64,000 bases of DNA from G963422445 sp963422445 (GTDB taxonomy: Bacteria > Pseudomonadota > Alphaproteobacteria > Thalassobaculales > Thalassobaculaceae): the NCBI GenBank assembly GCA_963422445.2, contig OY729512.2, positions 1,798,001-1,862,000 on the forward strand. Direction: 5' to 3'. A program made the position numbers and the translations under genes. The first letter of the stretch is position 1. Each line of letters starts with the position of its first letter. Shown piece by piece: positions 52,504 to 62,106 of this stretch. The notes under the pieces were generated by a model, which did no database searches, had not been told where the DNA came from, and saw nothing but the letters and a program-made list of their open reading frames with translations.

Positions 52504-53715
52504 ATGACCGATCGGCCGGGACCGCTTGCCGGTGTCACCGCCGTTGCCTGCTCGACAGCCCAAGCAGGCACTGTACCGTACATGCTGCTCGCCGACCTCG
52601 GCGCCGAAGTCATAAAAATCGAGGTTCCGGGAATTGGTGACGGTTCGCGCACGGCCGGCGAACTCAAGGGCGAGATCAGTTCCTTCTTCGAGACCAATAA
52701 TCGGGGCGTGAAAAGCCTGACCCTGAATCTCAAATCGGAAGAAGGCCGCGAAGTCCTGTATCGTCTCGTGCGGGACGCGGACATCTTCGGACAGAATTTC
52801 CGTCCCGGAGCAGCCGAGAAGAACGGTTTCAGTTACGAGACCTTGAAGGCGATTAATCCGGCTCTCGTCTATGTTTCGATATCCGGCTACGGTCAACGCG
52901 GTCCGCATGCCAACCTGCCGGGGACCGATGCTGTCGGGCAGGCTCTCGGCGGTGTGACCGAGGCCTATGCCGGACCCGGTGAATCAATGCGAACCGGCGC
53001 CGTCTCGGTGGCCGACGAGTCCTGCGCCATGCTGGCGTTCGGCGGAATGCTCGCCGCACTCCACTGCGCCAGGACGACCGGCGTCGGACAGAAAGTCGAG
53101 ACCTCGCTGGTCGCGGGTGTTGTCCGATTGATGGGCTGGACCCTGACCACAACCATGTGGCGCAACCGGAATCCGATTACCGGCGCGCGTTTTAACGGTA
53201 CCCGCGAGCGCCCTGGGTTGGCCGCCAGCTTCAATGATCAGGACGGGCGGCCGTTGGTATTCCAGATCGGCCATCGTGACTGGAAGCCCGCCATGGACGC
53301 ATTGGGTTTCTACGAGACCCTGGAGGCACGCGGTGCTGCGGATCTTGGCCTCGCCCTGGTCTCGGAGGAGAAGAAAGACCTGATTCTCGAGGTGCTGTCC
53401 GAACTGTTCGCGACGGGCGCACGCGACCATTGGGTGGTACTGCTACGTGCAGCCGACATCGTCTCTGCCCCGATCAACACATTGCTCGAGGCGTCGAATG
53501 ACCCCGATGTTCTGGCGAATGGCTATGTGACCGAAATGGAATATCCGGAGATCGGCGAGACCCTGAAGGTGCACGGGACGCCGTGGCAATTTTCGGAAAC
53601 CCCCGTCAAAATCGGCACCGCTCCGAAGCTTGGCGAACATACGGCGGAAATTCTGGATCGTCTCGGCTATGACACCACCGCAATCGCATCCTTGCAGGAC
53701 CGCAAGATCGTGTAA
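52504..53715 (+). CDS. CaiB/BaiF family (class III) CoA-transferase
   Basis: 403 residues starting at ATG 52504 behind AAGGAGG. The typical N-terminus ('LLADLGAEVIKIEVPGIGDG', 'NNRGVKSLTLNLKSEEGREV') is followed by 'VYVSISGYGQRGPHANLPGT' and the catalytic Asp in 'PGTDAVGQALGG'. It moves CoA between carboxylic acids and probably works with the crotonase upstream on the same acyl substrate, whose identity cannot be read from the sequence. Confidence 0.92.
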   Translation: MTDRPGPLAGVTAVACSTAQAGTVPYMLLADLGAEVIKIEVPGIGDGSRTAGELKGEISSFFETNNRGVKSLTLNLKSEEGREVLYRLVRDADIFGQNFRPGAAEKNGFSYETLKAINPALVYVSISGYGQRGPHANLPGTDAVGQALGGVTEAYAGPGESMRTGAVSVADESCAMLAFGGMLAALHCARTTGVGQKVETSLVAGVVRLMGWTLTTTMWRNRNPITGARFNGTRERPGLAASFNDQDGRPLVFQIGHRDWKPAMDALGFYETLEARGAADLGLALVSEEKKDLILEVLSELFATGARDHWVVLLRAADIVSAPINTLLEASNDPDVLANGYVTEMEYPEIGETLKVHGTPWQFSETPVKIGTAPKLGEHTAEILDRLGYDTTAIASLQDRKIV

Positions 53716-53734
53716 TCCGGGTGGCGATAAAGAG

Positions 53735-54892
53735 TCAGTCCTCACCCGCCCCGTGACGCGCGATCACTGTGTCGCGATTGGCATAGGCGCACATCAGCAA
53801 CCCCAGAATGATCATCATTGTCAGAAGTACCGTACCGCCATAAGAGATCAGGGGGAGCGGAACGCCAACCACCGGAATCAGTCCGATGACCATCGCAATA
53901 TTCGTGAAGACGTAGAGAAAAAGGGTCGTTGTGACCCCCAAACTCATCAGGCGGCCGAACTGGCTGTTGACCCGCAATCCGATGACAAAGCCGTAGGCGA
54001 TGATCAGGCCGAACAGCGTCAGCAGGCCGAGCGCGCCCACCATTCCGAATTCTTCCGCGAACATCGTAAAGATGAAGTCCGTCTGCCTTTCCGGCAGAAA
54101 ATTCAAATGGCTTTGCGAGCCTTGAAGAAATCCCTTGCCGAACAGGCCGCCGGAACCGAGCGCGATCTTCGATTGCAGGATATGATAACCGGCGCCGAGC
54201 GGGTCGGCTTCGGGATTGAGAAACATCAGGATCCGGTTTTTCTGGTAATCTCGCAAAAATGGCCATCCGACCGGTACCGCGAGAATCACAAGAGCCGGGA
54301 TTATGTAGGCGAGCCAGCCGCGAGCACCGGCGAGAAAAATGACGGCCCCACCACCCAGGAAAATCATGCCGGCAGTTCCGAGATCGGGCTGTCCGAGAAC
54401 CAGTGCGACCGGGGCCAGCACCAGTGCCAGCGGAATCAGAAGATAACGCGCGCGCCCGACCTGGCTGTGCGTGAGATCATGGTAGTAACGGGCGAGGGCA
54501 ACGATGACCGCGATCTTCATGAGTTCCGACGGCTGCAGCTGGAAGATTCCGAGATTGATCCAGCGCTGTGCCCCCATACCGATCTCGCCAGCAAGTTCCA
54601 CCGCCGCCAGCAGGGTAAAGACGGCCCCATAGGCGAGATAGGACCAGCGCATCAGTAATCGAAGATCAATCAAGGCAATGGCCGTTGCCAGGACCAGTCC
54701 GGCGCAAAAGCGAACGATCTGGCGAATCGCCCAAGGTTCCCAATTGCCGCTTGCAGCCGAATACAGCATCGCGAACCCGATGCAGGCAACGACGCTGAAA
54801 AGGATCATGAGGCTCCAGTTCAGATGCCGAAGCCTGTCGAGCACTGTCGGGATCGTCGCCGTCAAGGCGTGGCTGCCAAATCGCGGCGTCAT
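53735..54892 (-). CDS. rodA: Rod-shape-determining SEDS glycosyltransferase RodA
   Basis: 385 residues, about ten membrane segments, with SEDS family motifs 'GAQRWINLGIFQLQPSELMK', 'GQPDLGTAGMIFLGGGAV' and 'FNPEADPLGAGYH'-like 'NPEADPLGAGYHILQSKIA', ending 'VGVPLPLISYGGTVLLT'. It polymerises peptidoglycan glycan strands in the elongation complex with PBP2. ATG 54892 overlaps the mrdA stop (ATGA). Confidence 0.96.
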   Translation of the reverse strand: MTPRFGSHALTATIPTVLDRLRHLNWSLMILFSVVACIGFAMLYSAASGNWEPWAIRQIVRFCAGLVLATAIALIDLRLLMRWSYLAYGAVFTLLAAVELAGEIGMGAQRWINLGIFQLQPSELMKIAVIVALARYYHDLTHSQVGRARYLLIPLALVLAPVALVLGQPDLGTAGMIFLGGGAVIFLAGARGWLAYIIPALVILAVPVGWPFLRDYQKNRILMFLNPEADPLGAGYHILQSKIALGSGGLFGKGFLQGSQSHLNFLPERQTDFIFTMFAEEFGMVGALGLLTLFGLIIAYGFVIGLRVNSQFGRLMSLGVTTTLFLYVFTNIAMVIGLIPVVGVPLPLISYGGTVLLTMMIILGLLMCAYANRDTVIARHGAGED

Positions 54893-56868
54893 GAGGGCGC
54901 CCCGGACCGCCCGGCGAAACCGGAGATCGTTCTCGACGGATCGCGGCGCATGGTGTCGATAATGATATCGCGTGCGATCGGCGCCGCCATTCGGCTGCCG
55001 CCGCCGCCATGCTCCACGACAACGGCGATCGCGTAGCGCGGTGACTGGATCGGTGCGTAACCGACAAACATCGCATGATCGCGATCTTCCCAAGGGCGAT
55101 CCTCGTTCTTCACGATGCCCGCCCGGCGCTCCGCTCGCGTGATCCGCTTGACCTGAACCGACCCGGTCTTGCCTGCAAAACGGAAGAGTCCATCTTCAAG
55201 CCGGCTCGAATAAGCCGTGCCGCGCCGGCTATTGACGGCGTGGGTCATGCCATCCAGGATGATTCCAAGATTGTGCGAACGCAGGTTCAGGGACGGACTT
55301 TCGCCGTGATCGACGTCAAGGCTGCGTACCAGGCGCGGCCTGACCGCCCGACCGCCATTTGCGAGTCGTGCTGTCATCATCGCCATCTGCAAGGGTGTCG
55401 AGAGAAAGAATCCTTGGCCGATACTGGTGATCAGCGTCTCTCCCGGTTGCCACGGAACGCCGCGATGAACCTGTTTCCATTCCGGTGTCGGAACCAGGCC
55501 GCTGCGTTCCCCCGGAAGATCTATGCCGAGTTTTTCCCCGAAGCCGAAGCGCTTGGCAAAAGCGGCGATGCGGTCAATGCCCAGTTGTTTCGCCAATTCG
55601 TACATGTAAGCATCACAACTTTGCGCTATGGCATCAATCATGCCGATGTTGCCATGGCCATAACGCTTCCAGCAGTGAAATCGCGCCCTGCCGAGCTTGA
55701 CATGGCCATTGCAGGTAAAATGGGTGCCCTGATGGGCAATCTCGGCTTCCAATGCCGCAAGGCAAACCAGCATCTTGAATGTTGATCCGGGTGAATACAG
55801 GCCGGAGATCGCCTTGTTGGTCATTGGCGAACGCGGATTCGACAACAGCCGTTCCCAATCCGCAGGGCTGAGGCCATCCGGAAACATGTTGGGATCGAAG
55901 CTCGGCGTCGACGCCAGAATCAGAATGTCGCCGTGGTGGATATCCATGACGACCGTAGCGCCACTTTCGGGCGGTACGACCCGCCCTTTGCTGTCGAGAT
56001 TGACCATGGTCTTGTCCTGCGACAGGGTCTGCCCGGCATCCAGGGCTCGTTGAACGCGCGGGTCCGACAACGGTACTCGTTCCGATCGTCCTTTCGACAG
56101 TCGTTCAATGGCCATCTTCTGGAGTTGGATATCGATTGTCAGCGTAATGTCGCGGCCGGCTGTACCTTCGTCTCCCGGAAATTTGCGGATGACCCGGCCA
56201 AGAGCGTTGACTTCAACCCGTCGCCGGCCAGCGCTGCCGCGAATGTGCCGTTCGAAATGCTTCTCGATCCCGTTCTTGCCGATCCTGAAATCCGGCAGCG
56301 CAAGTACAGGGTCACTTGTCAATTCGGAGCCCGAGACAGCCGCGACATAACCGGTCAGATGGGCCGCATGGACCCCGAAGGGGTATTGCCGGGCCCGGCT
56401 GATCGCAATCTGCAGACCGGGCAGGTAAGGCATGTTGATCGCGATCCGTGATATGTCGGCGCGGGACAGATTTTCGACCACGGTAACCGGCAGGAAGTCA
56501 TGTTGACGGCCGACTTCGCTCAGCACTCGCGCAATATCGTCGTCCGTGATACCAACGAGTTTGCGGAGTGCTGACAAGGTCTTCCCGACATCTTTGGTCT
56601 GTTCCGCAACAAGATGAATGCGGAACTGGTCGCGATTTTCTGCCAGAGCGATTCCGTTACGGTCGAAAATTCGGCCGCGGGCCGGGGTCGTGAGTTCGAT
56701 GTTGAACTGGTTTTTGTCGGACCATGTCCGGTATTCATCGGCCTTGATGACCTGGAGATAATACAGCCGGCCCGTAATCGCCGTAAACAGGGCCAGTTTG
56801 CCGGTCGCCAGGAGCAATGCGCGGCGTGTGCCAACCCGTCGCCGTTCCTGATCACCGGTACTCCGCAT
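54889..56868 (-). CDS. mrdA: Penicillin-binding protein 2 (transpeptidase)
   Basis: 659 residues. An N-terminal membrane anchor ('ALLLATGKLALFTAITGRLY') is followed by the PBP dimerisation domain ('PARGRIFDRNGIALAENRDQ') and the transpeptidase with active Ser362 in 'SPGSTFK' (S-T-F-K), 'SCD' in 'AIAQSCDAYMYELAK' and KTG in 'RFAGKTGSVQVK'. It crosslinks peptidoglycan for elongation with RodA. It lies between mreD and rodA on the same strand as in other proteobacteria. Confidence 0.96.
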   Translation of the reverse strand: MRSTGDQERRRVGTRRALLLATGKLALFTAITGRLYYLQVIKADEYRTWSDKNQFNIELTTPARGRIFDRNGIALAENRDQFRIHLVAEQTKDVGKTLSALRKLVGITDDDIARVLSEVGRQHDFLPVTVVENLSRADISRIAINMPYLPGLQIAISRARQYPFGVHAAHLTGYVAAVSGSELTSDPVLALPDFRIGKNGIEKHFERHIRGSAGRRRVEVNALGRVIRKFPGDEGTAGRDITLTIDIQLQKMAIERLSKGRSERVPLSDPRVQRALDAGQTLSQDKTMVNLDSKGRVVPPESGATVVMDIHHGDILILASTPSFDPNMFPDGLSPADWERLLSNPRSPMTNKAISGLYSPGSTFKMLVCLAALEAEIAHQGTHFTCNGHVKLGRARFHCWKRYGHGNIGMIDAIAQSCDAYMYELAKQLGIDRIAAFAKRFGFGEKLGIDLPGERSGLVPTPEWKQVHRGVPWQPGETLITSIGQGFFLSTPLQMAMMTARLANGGRAVRPRLVRSLDVDHGESPSLNLRSHNLGIILDGMTHAVNSRRGTAYSSRLEDGLFRFAGKTGSVQVKRITRAERRAGIVKNEDRPWEDRDHAMFVGYAPIQSPRYAIAVVVEHGGGGSRMAAPIARDIIIDTMRRDPSRTISGFAGRSGAPS

Positions 56869-56879
56869 GGCCGGGCGTT

Positions 56880-57389
56880 CTATCGCTCAAGATATCGGTG
56901 CATCCGGACGAACAACCATGCTACCAGCGGAAAGCTGGTCACCGTCGCTACATACGGAACAAGCAGATTCGGCATCAGCACGAAACTGGCCGACAACAGG
57001 CAGGTGAACAGCCAGGTAAGCAGCAGCGCGACTGCCAGGATCACACCGAAACCCAGCCAGGCAAGGCTGAAGGGTTTGCCAATGAAGATGGTCCTCTGGC
57101 TTAAGGTCGCACCATGGATGACAAGAAACACGAATGCCAGCAGACCTATCGGACCGCCGGTGAGGATATCCTGGATCAGACCGATTACAAAGACAATCGC
57201 CGGCGGCAACAGGTCGGGCCGGTAAATCGTCCAGTAGAATACCGCCATGACCGTCACACCGGCAGCGATATCCGGGAACATCGCGAGGCTGAAGGGTGTT
57301 CTTGCCAGCAGGATCAATACCAGTATCGTGACCACGGGCATGGCCTGCCGGGCCCAGATATCCATCTGGTTCGCGATCCCGATTTTCAT
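56880..57389 (-). CDS. mreD: Rod-shape-determining membrane protein MreD
   Basis: 169 residues with five or six hydrophobic segments ('MPVVTILVLILLARTPFSLA', 'PAIVFVIGLIQDILTGGPIG'). The 'GLIQDILTGGPIGLLAFVF' segment is the conserved MreD signature. ATG 57389 overlaps mreC (ATGA). Confidence 0.93.
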   Translation of the reverse strand: MKIGIANQMDIWARQAMPVVTILVLILLARTPFSLAMFPDIAAGVTVMAVFYWTIYRPDLLPPAIVFVIGLIQDILTGGPIGLLAFVFLVIHGATLSQRTIFIGKPFSLAWLGFGVILAVALLLTWLFTCLLSASFVLMPNLLVPYVATVTSFPLVAWLFVRMHRYLER

Positions 57390-58264
57390 CGAAAATCTCG
57401 ACCCGAGCCGCGTGGGGGCTGGATCATGTCGTCAAGCCGGTAGTCGAGGATGCGGATATATTCGAGACGTTTCCAATCCACCAGGGGTTTGACCCGGACC
57501 CCGGTGGCACTGACCGCGGTGATCACGCCGACCGGCAGGCCGGCGGGAAGAACACCCCCGGTACCGGATGTCACGACCGGATCACCGGTCGACACCTTGG
57601 CATCCTGCGGCAGGAACAGCAGGCGTGGGCGATCGGAATTGTCACCGGACAGCAGTGCCGGATCACGGGTTGTCTGAACGACGACGGGGATCTGGGAGTT
57701 GAGGTCGGTCAACAGCAGAACCCTCGCATAAAATTCGCCGACATCGACGACAACCCCGACAAAGCCTGTGCTCGCAACGACAGACAGTCCTGGGCGGATG
57801 CCGTTGCGTCGTCCCGCATTGACCAGGACATTGCGCACGAAGGGGCCGCCGGCGTTGGAAATGACCCGGCCCGTGATGGCGTACGGCTCAGGCGGCACCG
57901 AGAGGCGTGACAGTTGCTGCAATGCAAGGTTTTCGGACGCCAGTCCAGTCGCGATGGAGTGCCAGCGAACCAGCCTGGTATTTTCCTCGCGCAATCGTTC
58001 CAGCTCGGCGTGCATGTCGAGCAATTCGCCGATGCTCTCGAATACATGCGAAAAGGATCGCGCCGGCTGCGCCATCGCGTCGAGAATAGGGGCCAGCATA
58101 TCGATCGCGCCGGTTCGGGCGCGGTCGATGACGGCGATTTCCGCTTTCCCGAGAAGCAGGAGTGCAAAGGCCGTGAGGGTTAGCGTGCCGAAAGAAAACC
58201 AGTGCCGGAGCGAACGCACCGACGATTGTGCATTTCTGGAAAAGAGTTTCGGGCGCCGCATCAT
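57386..58264 (-). CDS. mreC: Rod-shape-determining protein MreC
   Basis: 292 residues: one N-terminal membrane helix ('FGTLTLTAFALLLLGKAEIA'), a coiled coil ('LDMHAELERLREENTRLVRW') and the periplasmic beta domain ('GRVISNAGGPFVRNVLVNAG', 'GDPVVTSGTGGVLPAGLPVG'). It scaffolds MreB, PBP2 and RodA in the periplasm. 47 bp after mreB. Confidence 0.95.
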   Translation of the reverse strand: MMRRPKLFSRNAQSSVRSLRHWFSFGTLTLTAFALLLLGKAEIAVIDRARTGAIDMLAPILDAMAQPARSFSHVFESIGELLDMHAELERLREENTRLVRWHSIATGLASENLALQQLSRLSVPPEPYAITGRVISNAGGPFVRNVLVNAGRRNGIRPGLSVVASTGFVGVVVDVGEFYARVLLLTDLNSQIPVVVQTTRDPALLSGDNSDRPRLLFLPQDAKVSTGDPVVTSGTGGVLPAGLPVGVITAVSATGVRVKPLVDWKRLEYIRILDYRLDDMIQPPRGSGRDFR

Positions 58265-58311
58265 CAGCCTGTATTGGAATTTCGCGAAGCGCTGTGCTTA
58301 CGATCGAATGG

Positions 58312-59352
58312 TCATGGAACTCCGATCAACACATTTCGGAGTGTCTTCATTTCTTCAAGGCAACGTCCGGTGCCAAGCGCCACACAGGACAGCGGGTCAT
58401 CGGCGATCGAGACTGGCAGTCCGGTGGAATGGCGCAGAACGTGATCGACATTACCGAGCAGGGCGCCGCCGCCGGTCAGCAGAATGCCCTTGTCGACGAT
58501 GTCGGCCGAAAGTTCGGGTGGCGTGTTCTCAAGAGCCAGTTGGACTGCTTCGAGAATCTGGCTGATCGGTTCGGCGAGACTTTCGGCGATTTGGGTCTGG
58601 TTGATGACCAGTTCCTTTGGCACGCCGTTCAGCAGATCGCGCCCCTTGATGGCAAGGGTCTCGCCGAGGCCGTCCTCCGGTGGGAACACCGAACCGATTT
58701 CTTTCTTGATCCGCTCGGCACTGCCTTCGCCAATCAAAAGGTTATGCGTTCGACGGATGTAACCGATGATCGCCTCATCCATCTTGTCGCCACCGACCCG
58801 GACCGAGTGGGAGTAGACGATGCCGCCAAGTGAGAGGACGGCAACTTCAGTCGTGCCGCCGCCGATATCGACGACCATTGAACCGGTTGGCTCGGTGACC
58901 GGCAGATTCGCCCCGATCGCTGCCGCCATCGGCTCTTCGATCAGAAACACGCGACGGGCACCGGCACTTTCCGCCGATTCCTGGATCGCACGGCGTTCCA
59001 CCGGCGTCGAGCCGGACGGCACGCACACGATGATCTGGGGACTGGCAAAACTGCGGCGGTTATGGACCTTGCGGATGAAATGCTTGATCATTTCTTCCGC
59101 GACCTCGAAATCCGCGATGACGCCGTCACGCAGCGGTCGGATCGCCCGGATATCGCCGGGGGTGCGGCCCAGCATCAGCTTGGCCTCCTCGCCAACGGCC
59201 AACACCTGCTGTTTGGTCCGTAAGGTCGCAATCGCCACGACCGAAGGCTCGTTCAGCACGACGCCCTTACCCTTGACATAGACGAGCGTATTGGCGGTGC
59301 CGAGATCGATCGCCATGTCGGCGGAAAGCATTCCAAGAATGTTGGCGAGCAT
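58312..59352 (-). CDS. mreB: Actin-like cell-shape protein MreB
   Basis: 346 residues with the actin-fold phosphate loops 'AIDLGTANTLVYVKGKGVV' and 'SMVVDIGGGTTEVAVLSLGG', and the adenosine motif 'GILLTGGGALLGNVDHVL'. It forms filaments that guide wall synthesis. Start ATG 59352 gives the usual 'MLANILGMLSADMAIDLG'; the frame extends ten codons upstream to a TTG or ATG that has no support. It heads the mreBCD-mrdA-rodA cluster; its promoter lies in the 231-bp gap to ilvH. Confidence 0.97.
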   Translation of the reverse strand: MLANILGMLSADMAIDLGTANTLVYVKGKGVVLNEPSVVAIATLRTKQQVLAVGEEAKLMLGRTPGDIRAIRPLRDGVIADFEVAEEMIKHFIRKVHNRRSFASPQIIVCVPSGSTPVERRAIQESAESAGARRVFLIEEPMAAAIGANLPVTEPTGSMVVDIGGGTTEVAVLSLGGIVYSHSVRVGGDKMDEAIIGYIRRTHNLLIGEGSAERIKKEIGSVFPPEDGLGETLAIKGRDLLNGVPKELVINQTQIAESLAEPISQILEAVQLALENTPPELSADIVDKGILLTGGGALLGNVDHVLRHSTGLPVSIADDPLSCVALGTGRCLEEMKTLRNVLIGVP

Positions 59353-59583
59353 GGCTATATCTTCTACCCCGTTCCACCACACTGTCCGGATGGTATTGCA
59401 TCGATACCGGATCAGTGCCTTGTTGTGGTTATCGTCATTGAAAACGCACTACGGCGCATTGCGCTACATCCTATACAAGCAGGCTGTGAATCATACCACA
59501 AATTGGGCACTTACAAAGCTGCACAGGACATTCTGCAGAAGTTGAACCCAAAGCACGGTTTCGTCGCGGGCGCAGGTTGCTTG

Positions 59584-60138
59584 TCAATCTTGCGTTGTGG
59601 AGCCCATTGCGGCATTCGGCATGTCAAGCAATGCGCCCCGGGCAATCGCGACGATGCCCCCGCGGCAGAGTTCGATTTCGCCCAATGCCGTCATCAATTC
59701 AACGAACGCATTAATCTTGCTGGGGCTGCCCGTCAGTTCGAAGACAAAGCTTTCGAGCGTACTGTCAATGGCGCGCGCCCGGAACATGTCGGCGAGCCGG
59801 AGGGCTTCGATCCTTGCTTCGCCGGTATTGCGGACCTTGATCAGAATCAGTTCGCGCTCGAGATGCGCGCCCTTGATCGACAGATCCTGCACGTCATGGA
59901 CCGGCACCAGCCGGGCCAACTGCGCCTTGATCTGTTCGATCACCATCGCGGTTCCGGATGTGACAACCGTGATGCGCGACAAACCGCGATTGCCATCGAC
60001 CTCCGAAACCGTCAGGCTTTCGATGTTGTAGCCACGGCCGGAGAACAGGCCGATGACCCGCGCCAGCACGCCGGGTTCATTGTCGACCAGTACGGCGATC
60101 GTGTGCCGCCGTTCGGTCTGATCGAGATATGCATTCAC
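59584..60138 (-). CDS. ilvH: Acetolactate synthase small (regulatory) subunit
   Basis: 184 residues with an N-terminal ACT domain ('HTIAVLVDNEPGVLARVIGL', 'GYNIESLTVSEVDGNRGLSR') and the ALS_ss C-terminal domain ('GEARIEALRLADMFRARAID', 'SKINAFVELMTALGEIEL'). It confers valine feedback control and activates the large subunit. 87 bp after ilvB. Confidence 0.96.
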   Translation of the reverse strand: MNAYLDQTERRHTIAVLVDNEPGVLARVIGLFSGRGYNIESLTVSEVDGNRGLSRITVVTSGTAMVIEQIKAQLARLVPVHDVQDLSIKGAHLERELILIKVRNTGEARIEALRLADMFRARAIDSTLESFVFELTGSPSKINAFVELMTALGEIELCRGGIVAIARGALLDMPNAAMGSTTQD

Positions 60139-60225
60139 GGAACGACTCCTTCCGGCACGGCGTGCTATCGCAGCCGTTTCCCGCCGTCTCGGCAGGTTGT
60201 GCGGATCATGGCCGGATTTGCGCGG

Positions 60226-62013
60226 TCAGACCAGAACCATGCCGGTTTCAGATGTCTCGTGTTTCGCTTCGTCTTGCTGACCGAGCAGCATTTCGAAATG
60301 CGCGGCTCCCGAGGGAATCATCGGGAAGCAGTTTTCCTCCTGCCGGACCCGGATATCAGCGAGAACGAAGCGATCCTCTTCGATCATCTGATCGATCACA
60401 TCATCGAGATCATCGACGGTTTCGGCCAGCAACCCTGCGCCGCCAAACGACTCGGCAAGCTTGACGAAATCAGGCAGGGAATCCGAATAGCTTTCCGAAT
60501 ACCGGCCGCCGTGGTTAAGTTCCTGCCACTGCCGGACCATGCCCATCCAGCGGTTGTTGATAATGAAGGCCTTGACTGGAAGCCGGTATTGGCAAAGTGT
60601 CGACAATTCTTGGATATTCATCAGCAATGAAGCTTCGCCCGCAATATCGATGACCAGAGCGCCGGGATGCGCGATCTGCACACCCATCGCCGAAGGCAGA
60701 CCGTAACCCATCGTGCCGAGGCCGCCCGAGGTCATCCAGCGATGGGGTTCCTCGAAGCCGAAATACTGCGCCGCCCACATCTGGTGTTGTCCGACTTCCG
60801 TGGTGATGTAGACATCGCGGCCGCGGGTCTTCTGGAACAATCGTTCAATGGCGTATTGCGGTTTGATGACCTGGTCTTCCTGCCGGTAGGCAAGGCATTT
60901 TCGGTCGCGCCATTCGCTGATGCGTGACCACCAGTCGGGAATCGCCCGGGTGTCGGGGCCGTAGCCGCGGTCCTTCCAGATCGCGATCATCTCCTCAAGC
61001 ACCAAAGCCGCATCGCCGACGACGGGAACATCGACAAAGACATTCTTGTTGATTGATGATGGATCGATATCGATGTGAATTTTTCTCGAATTGGGCGCGA
61101 AATCGCTCAGGCGGCCAGTCACCCGGTCATCGAAACGGGCGCCGACATTGATCATCACATCGCAGTGATGCATGGCGAGATTGGCCTCGTATGTGCCGTG
61201 CATTCCCAACATGCCGAGGAAATGCGGGTCTGTTGCTGGCAAGGCGCCAAGACCCATGAGGGTCAATGTCGCCGGATAACCGGTGAGGCGCACGAACTCG
61301 GTGAACAGCGCGCTCGCCCGGGTTCCGGAATTGATCAGCCCGCCGCCGCCATAAAAGATCGGCTGCTTGGCGGATGCGATCAGTTTCACGGCCCGTTCGA
61401 GTTGCCCGCGGTCGCCCCGTGTCTGCGGCCGATAGGAGCAACTGCGGGCTTGCGCCGGTTCATGGTACGGCGCGTCCGCGAACTGAACATCCTTCGGCAG
61501 ATCGACGACAACTGGCCCAGGGCGGCCGTTGGCGGCAACGTAGAAGGCCTCATGCAGGATATCGGCGAGTTCGTCCGGATGTTTCACGAGATAGTTGTGT
61601 TTGGTGCACGGGCGCGTAATCCCGGTTGTATCGGCTTCTTGGAAAGCGTCATTTCCGATCATATGGGTCGGCACCTGGCCGGTCAGACAGACAATTGGAA
61701 TACTGTCCATGAGGGCGTCGGTCAGCCCGGTTACAGCATTGGTGGCTCCCGGTCCCGAGGTGACCAGGACGACACCAACCTTGCCGGTCGAACGGGCATA
61801 GCCTTCGGCGGCGTGAACGGCGGCCTGTTCATGGCGTACGAGAATATGACGGACGGCGTTGGTCTTGAAGATTTCGTCGTAGATGGGCAACACCGCACCG
61901 CCGGGGTAGCCGAATACGACCTCGACGCCCTGGTCCTGCAGCGCCTTGAGAATGAGTGCGGCACCAGTCATGCGGGTCGCAGGGGATCGTAACTCTGGCA
62001 TGCGGGGTGTCAT
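60226..62013 (-). CDS. ilvB: Acetolactate synthase large (catalytic) subunit
   Basis: 595 residues, thiamine-diphosphate enzyme that makes acetolactate from pyruvate, the first common step of branched-chain amino acid synthesis. The catalytic Glu is in 'LVRHEQAAVHAAEGYARSTG'; the middle FAD/DHS domain has 'INVGARFDDRVTGRLSDFA'; the ThDP/Mg motif reads 'GEASLLMNIQELSTLCQYRL' ending in 'INNRWMGM', with Glu at a position that is Asp in many homologues. Start 62013 gives 'MTPRMPELRS'; a second ATG twelve bases on is possible. Confidence 0.96.
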   Translation of the reverse strand: MTPRMPELRSPATRMTGAALILKALQDQGVEVVFGYPGGAVLPIYDEIFKTNAVRHILVRHEQAAVHAAEGYARSTGKVGVVLVTSGPGATNAVTGLTDALMDSIPIVCLTGQVPTHMIGNDAFQEADTTGITRPCTKHNYLVKHPDELADILHEAFYVAANGRPGPVVVDLPKDVQFADAPYHEPAQARSCSYRPQTRGDRGQLERAVKLIASAKQPIFYGGGGLINSGTRASALFTEFVRLTGYPATLTLMGLGALPATDPHFLGMLGMHGTYEANLAMHHCDVMINVGARFDDRVTGRLSDFAPNSRKIHIDIDPSSINKNVFVDVPVVGDAALVLEEMIAIWKDRGYGPDTRAIPDWWSRISEWRDRKCLAYRQEDQVIKPQYAIERLFQKTRGRDVYITTEVGQHQMWAAQYFGFEEPHRWMTSGGLGTMGYGLPSAMGVQIAHPGALVIDIAGEASLLMNIQELSTLCQYRLPVKAFIINNRWMGMVRQWQELNHGGRYSESYSDSLPDFVKLAESFGGAGLLAETVDDLDDVIDQMIEEDRFVLADIRVRQEENCFPMIPSGAAHFEMLLGQQDEAKHETSETGMVLV

Positions 62014-62106
62014 AGTCCGTTTCCTTCTTTACGCGGAACTTTATGGCAATATTCTCGGAAAAGCGCTTCCCCGCCGAGGGCGCAGGCCGTCGCGAACCCT
62101 AACGCT

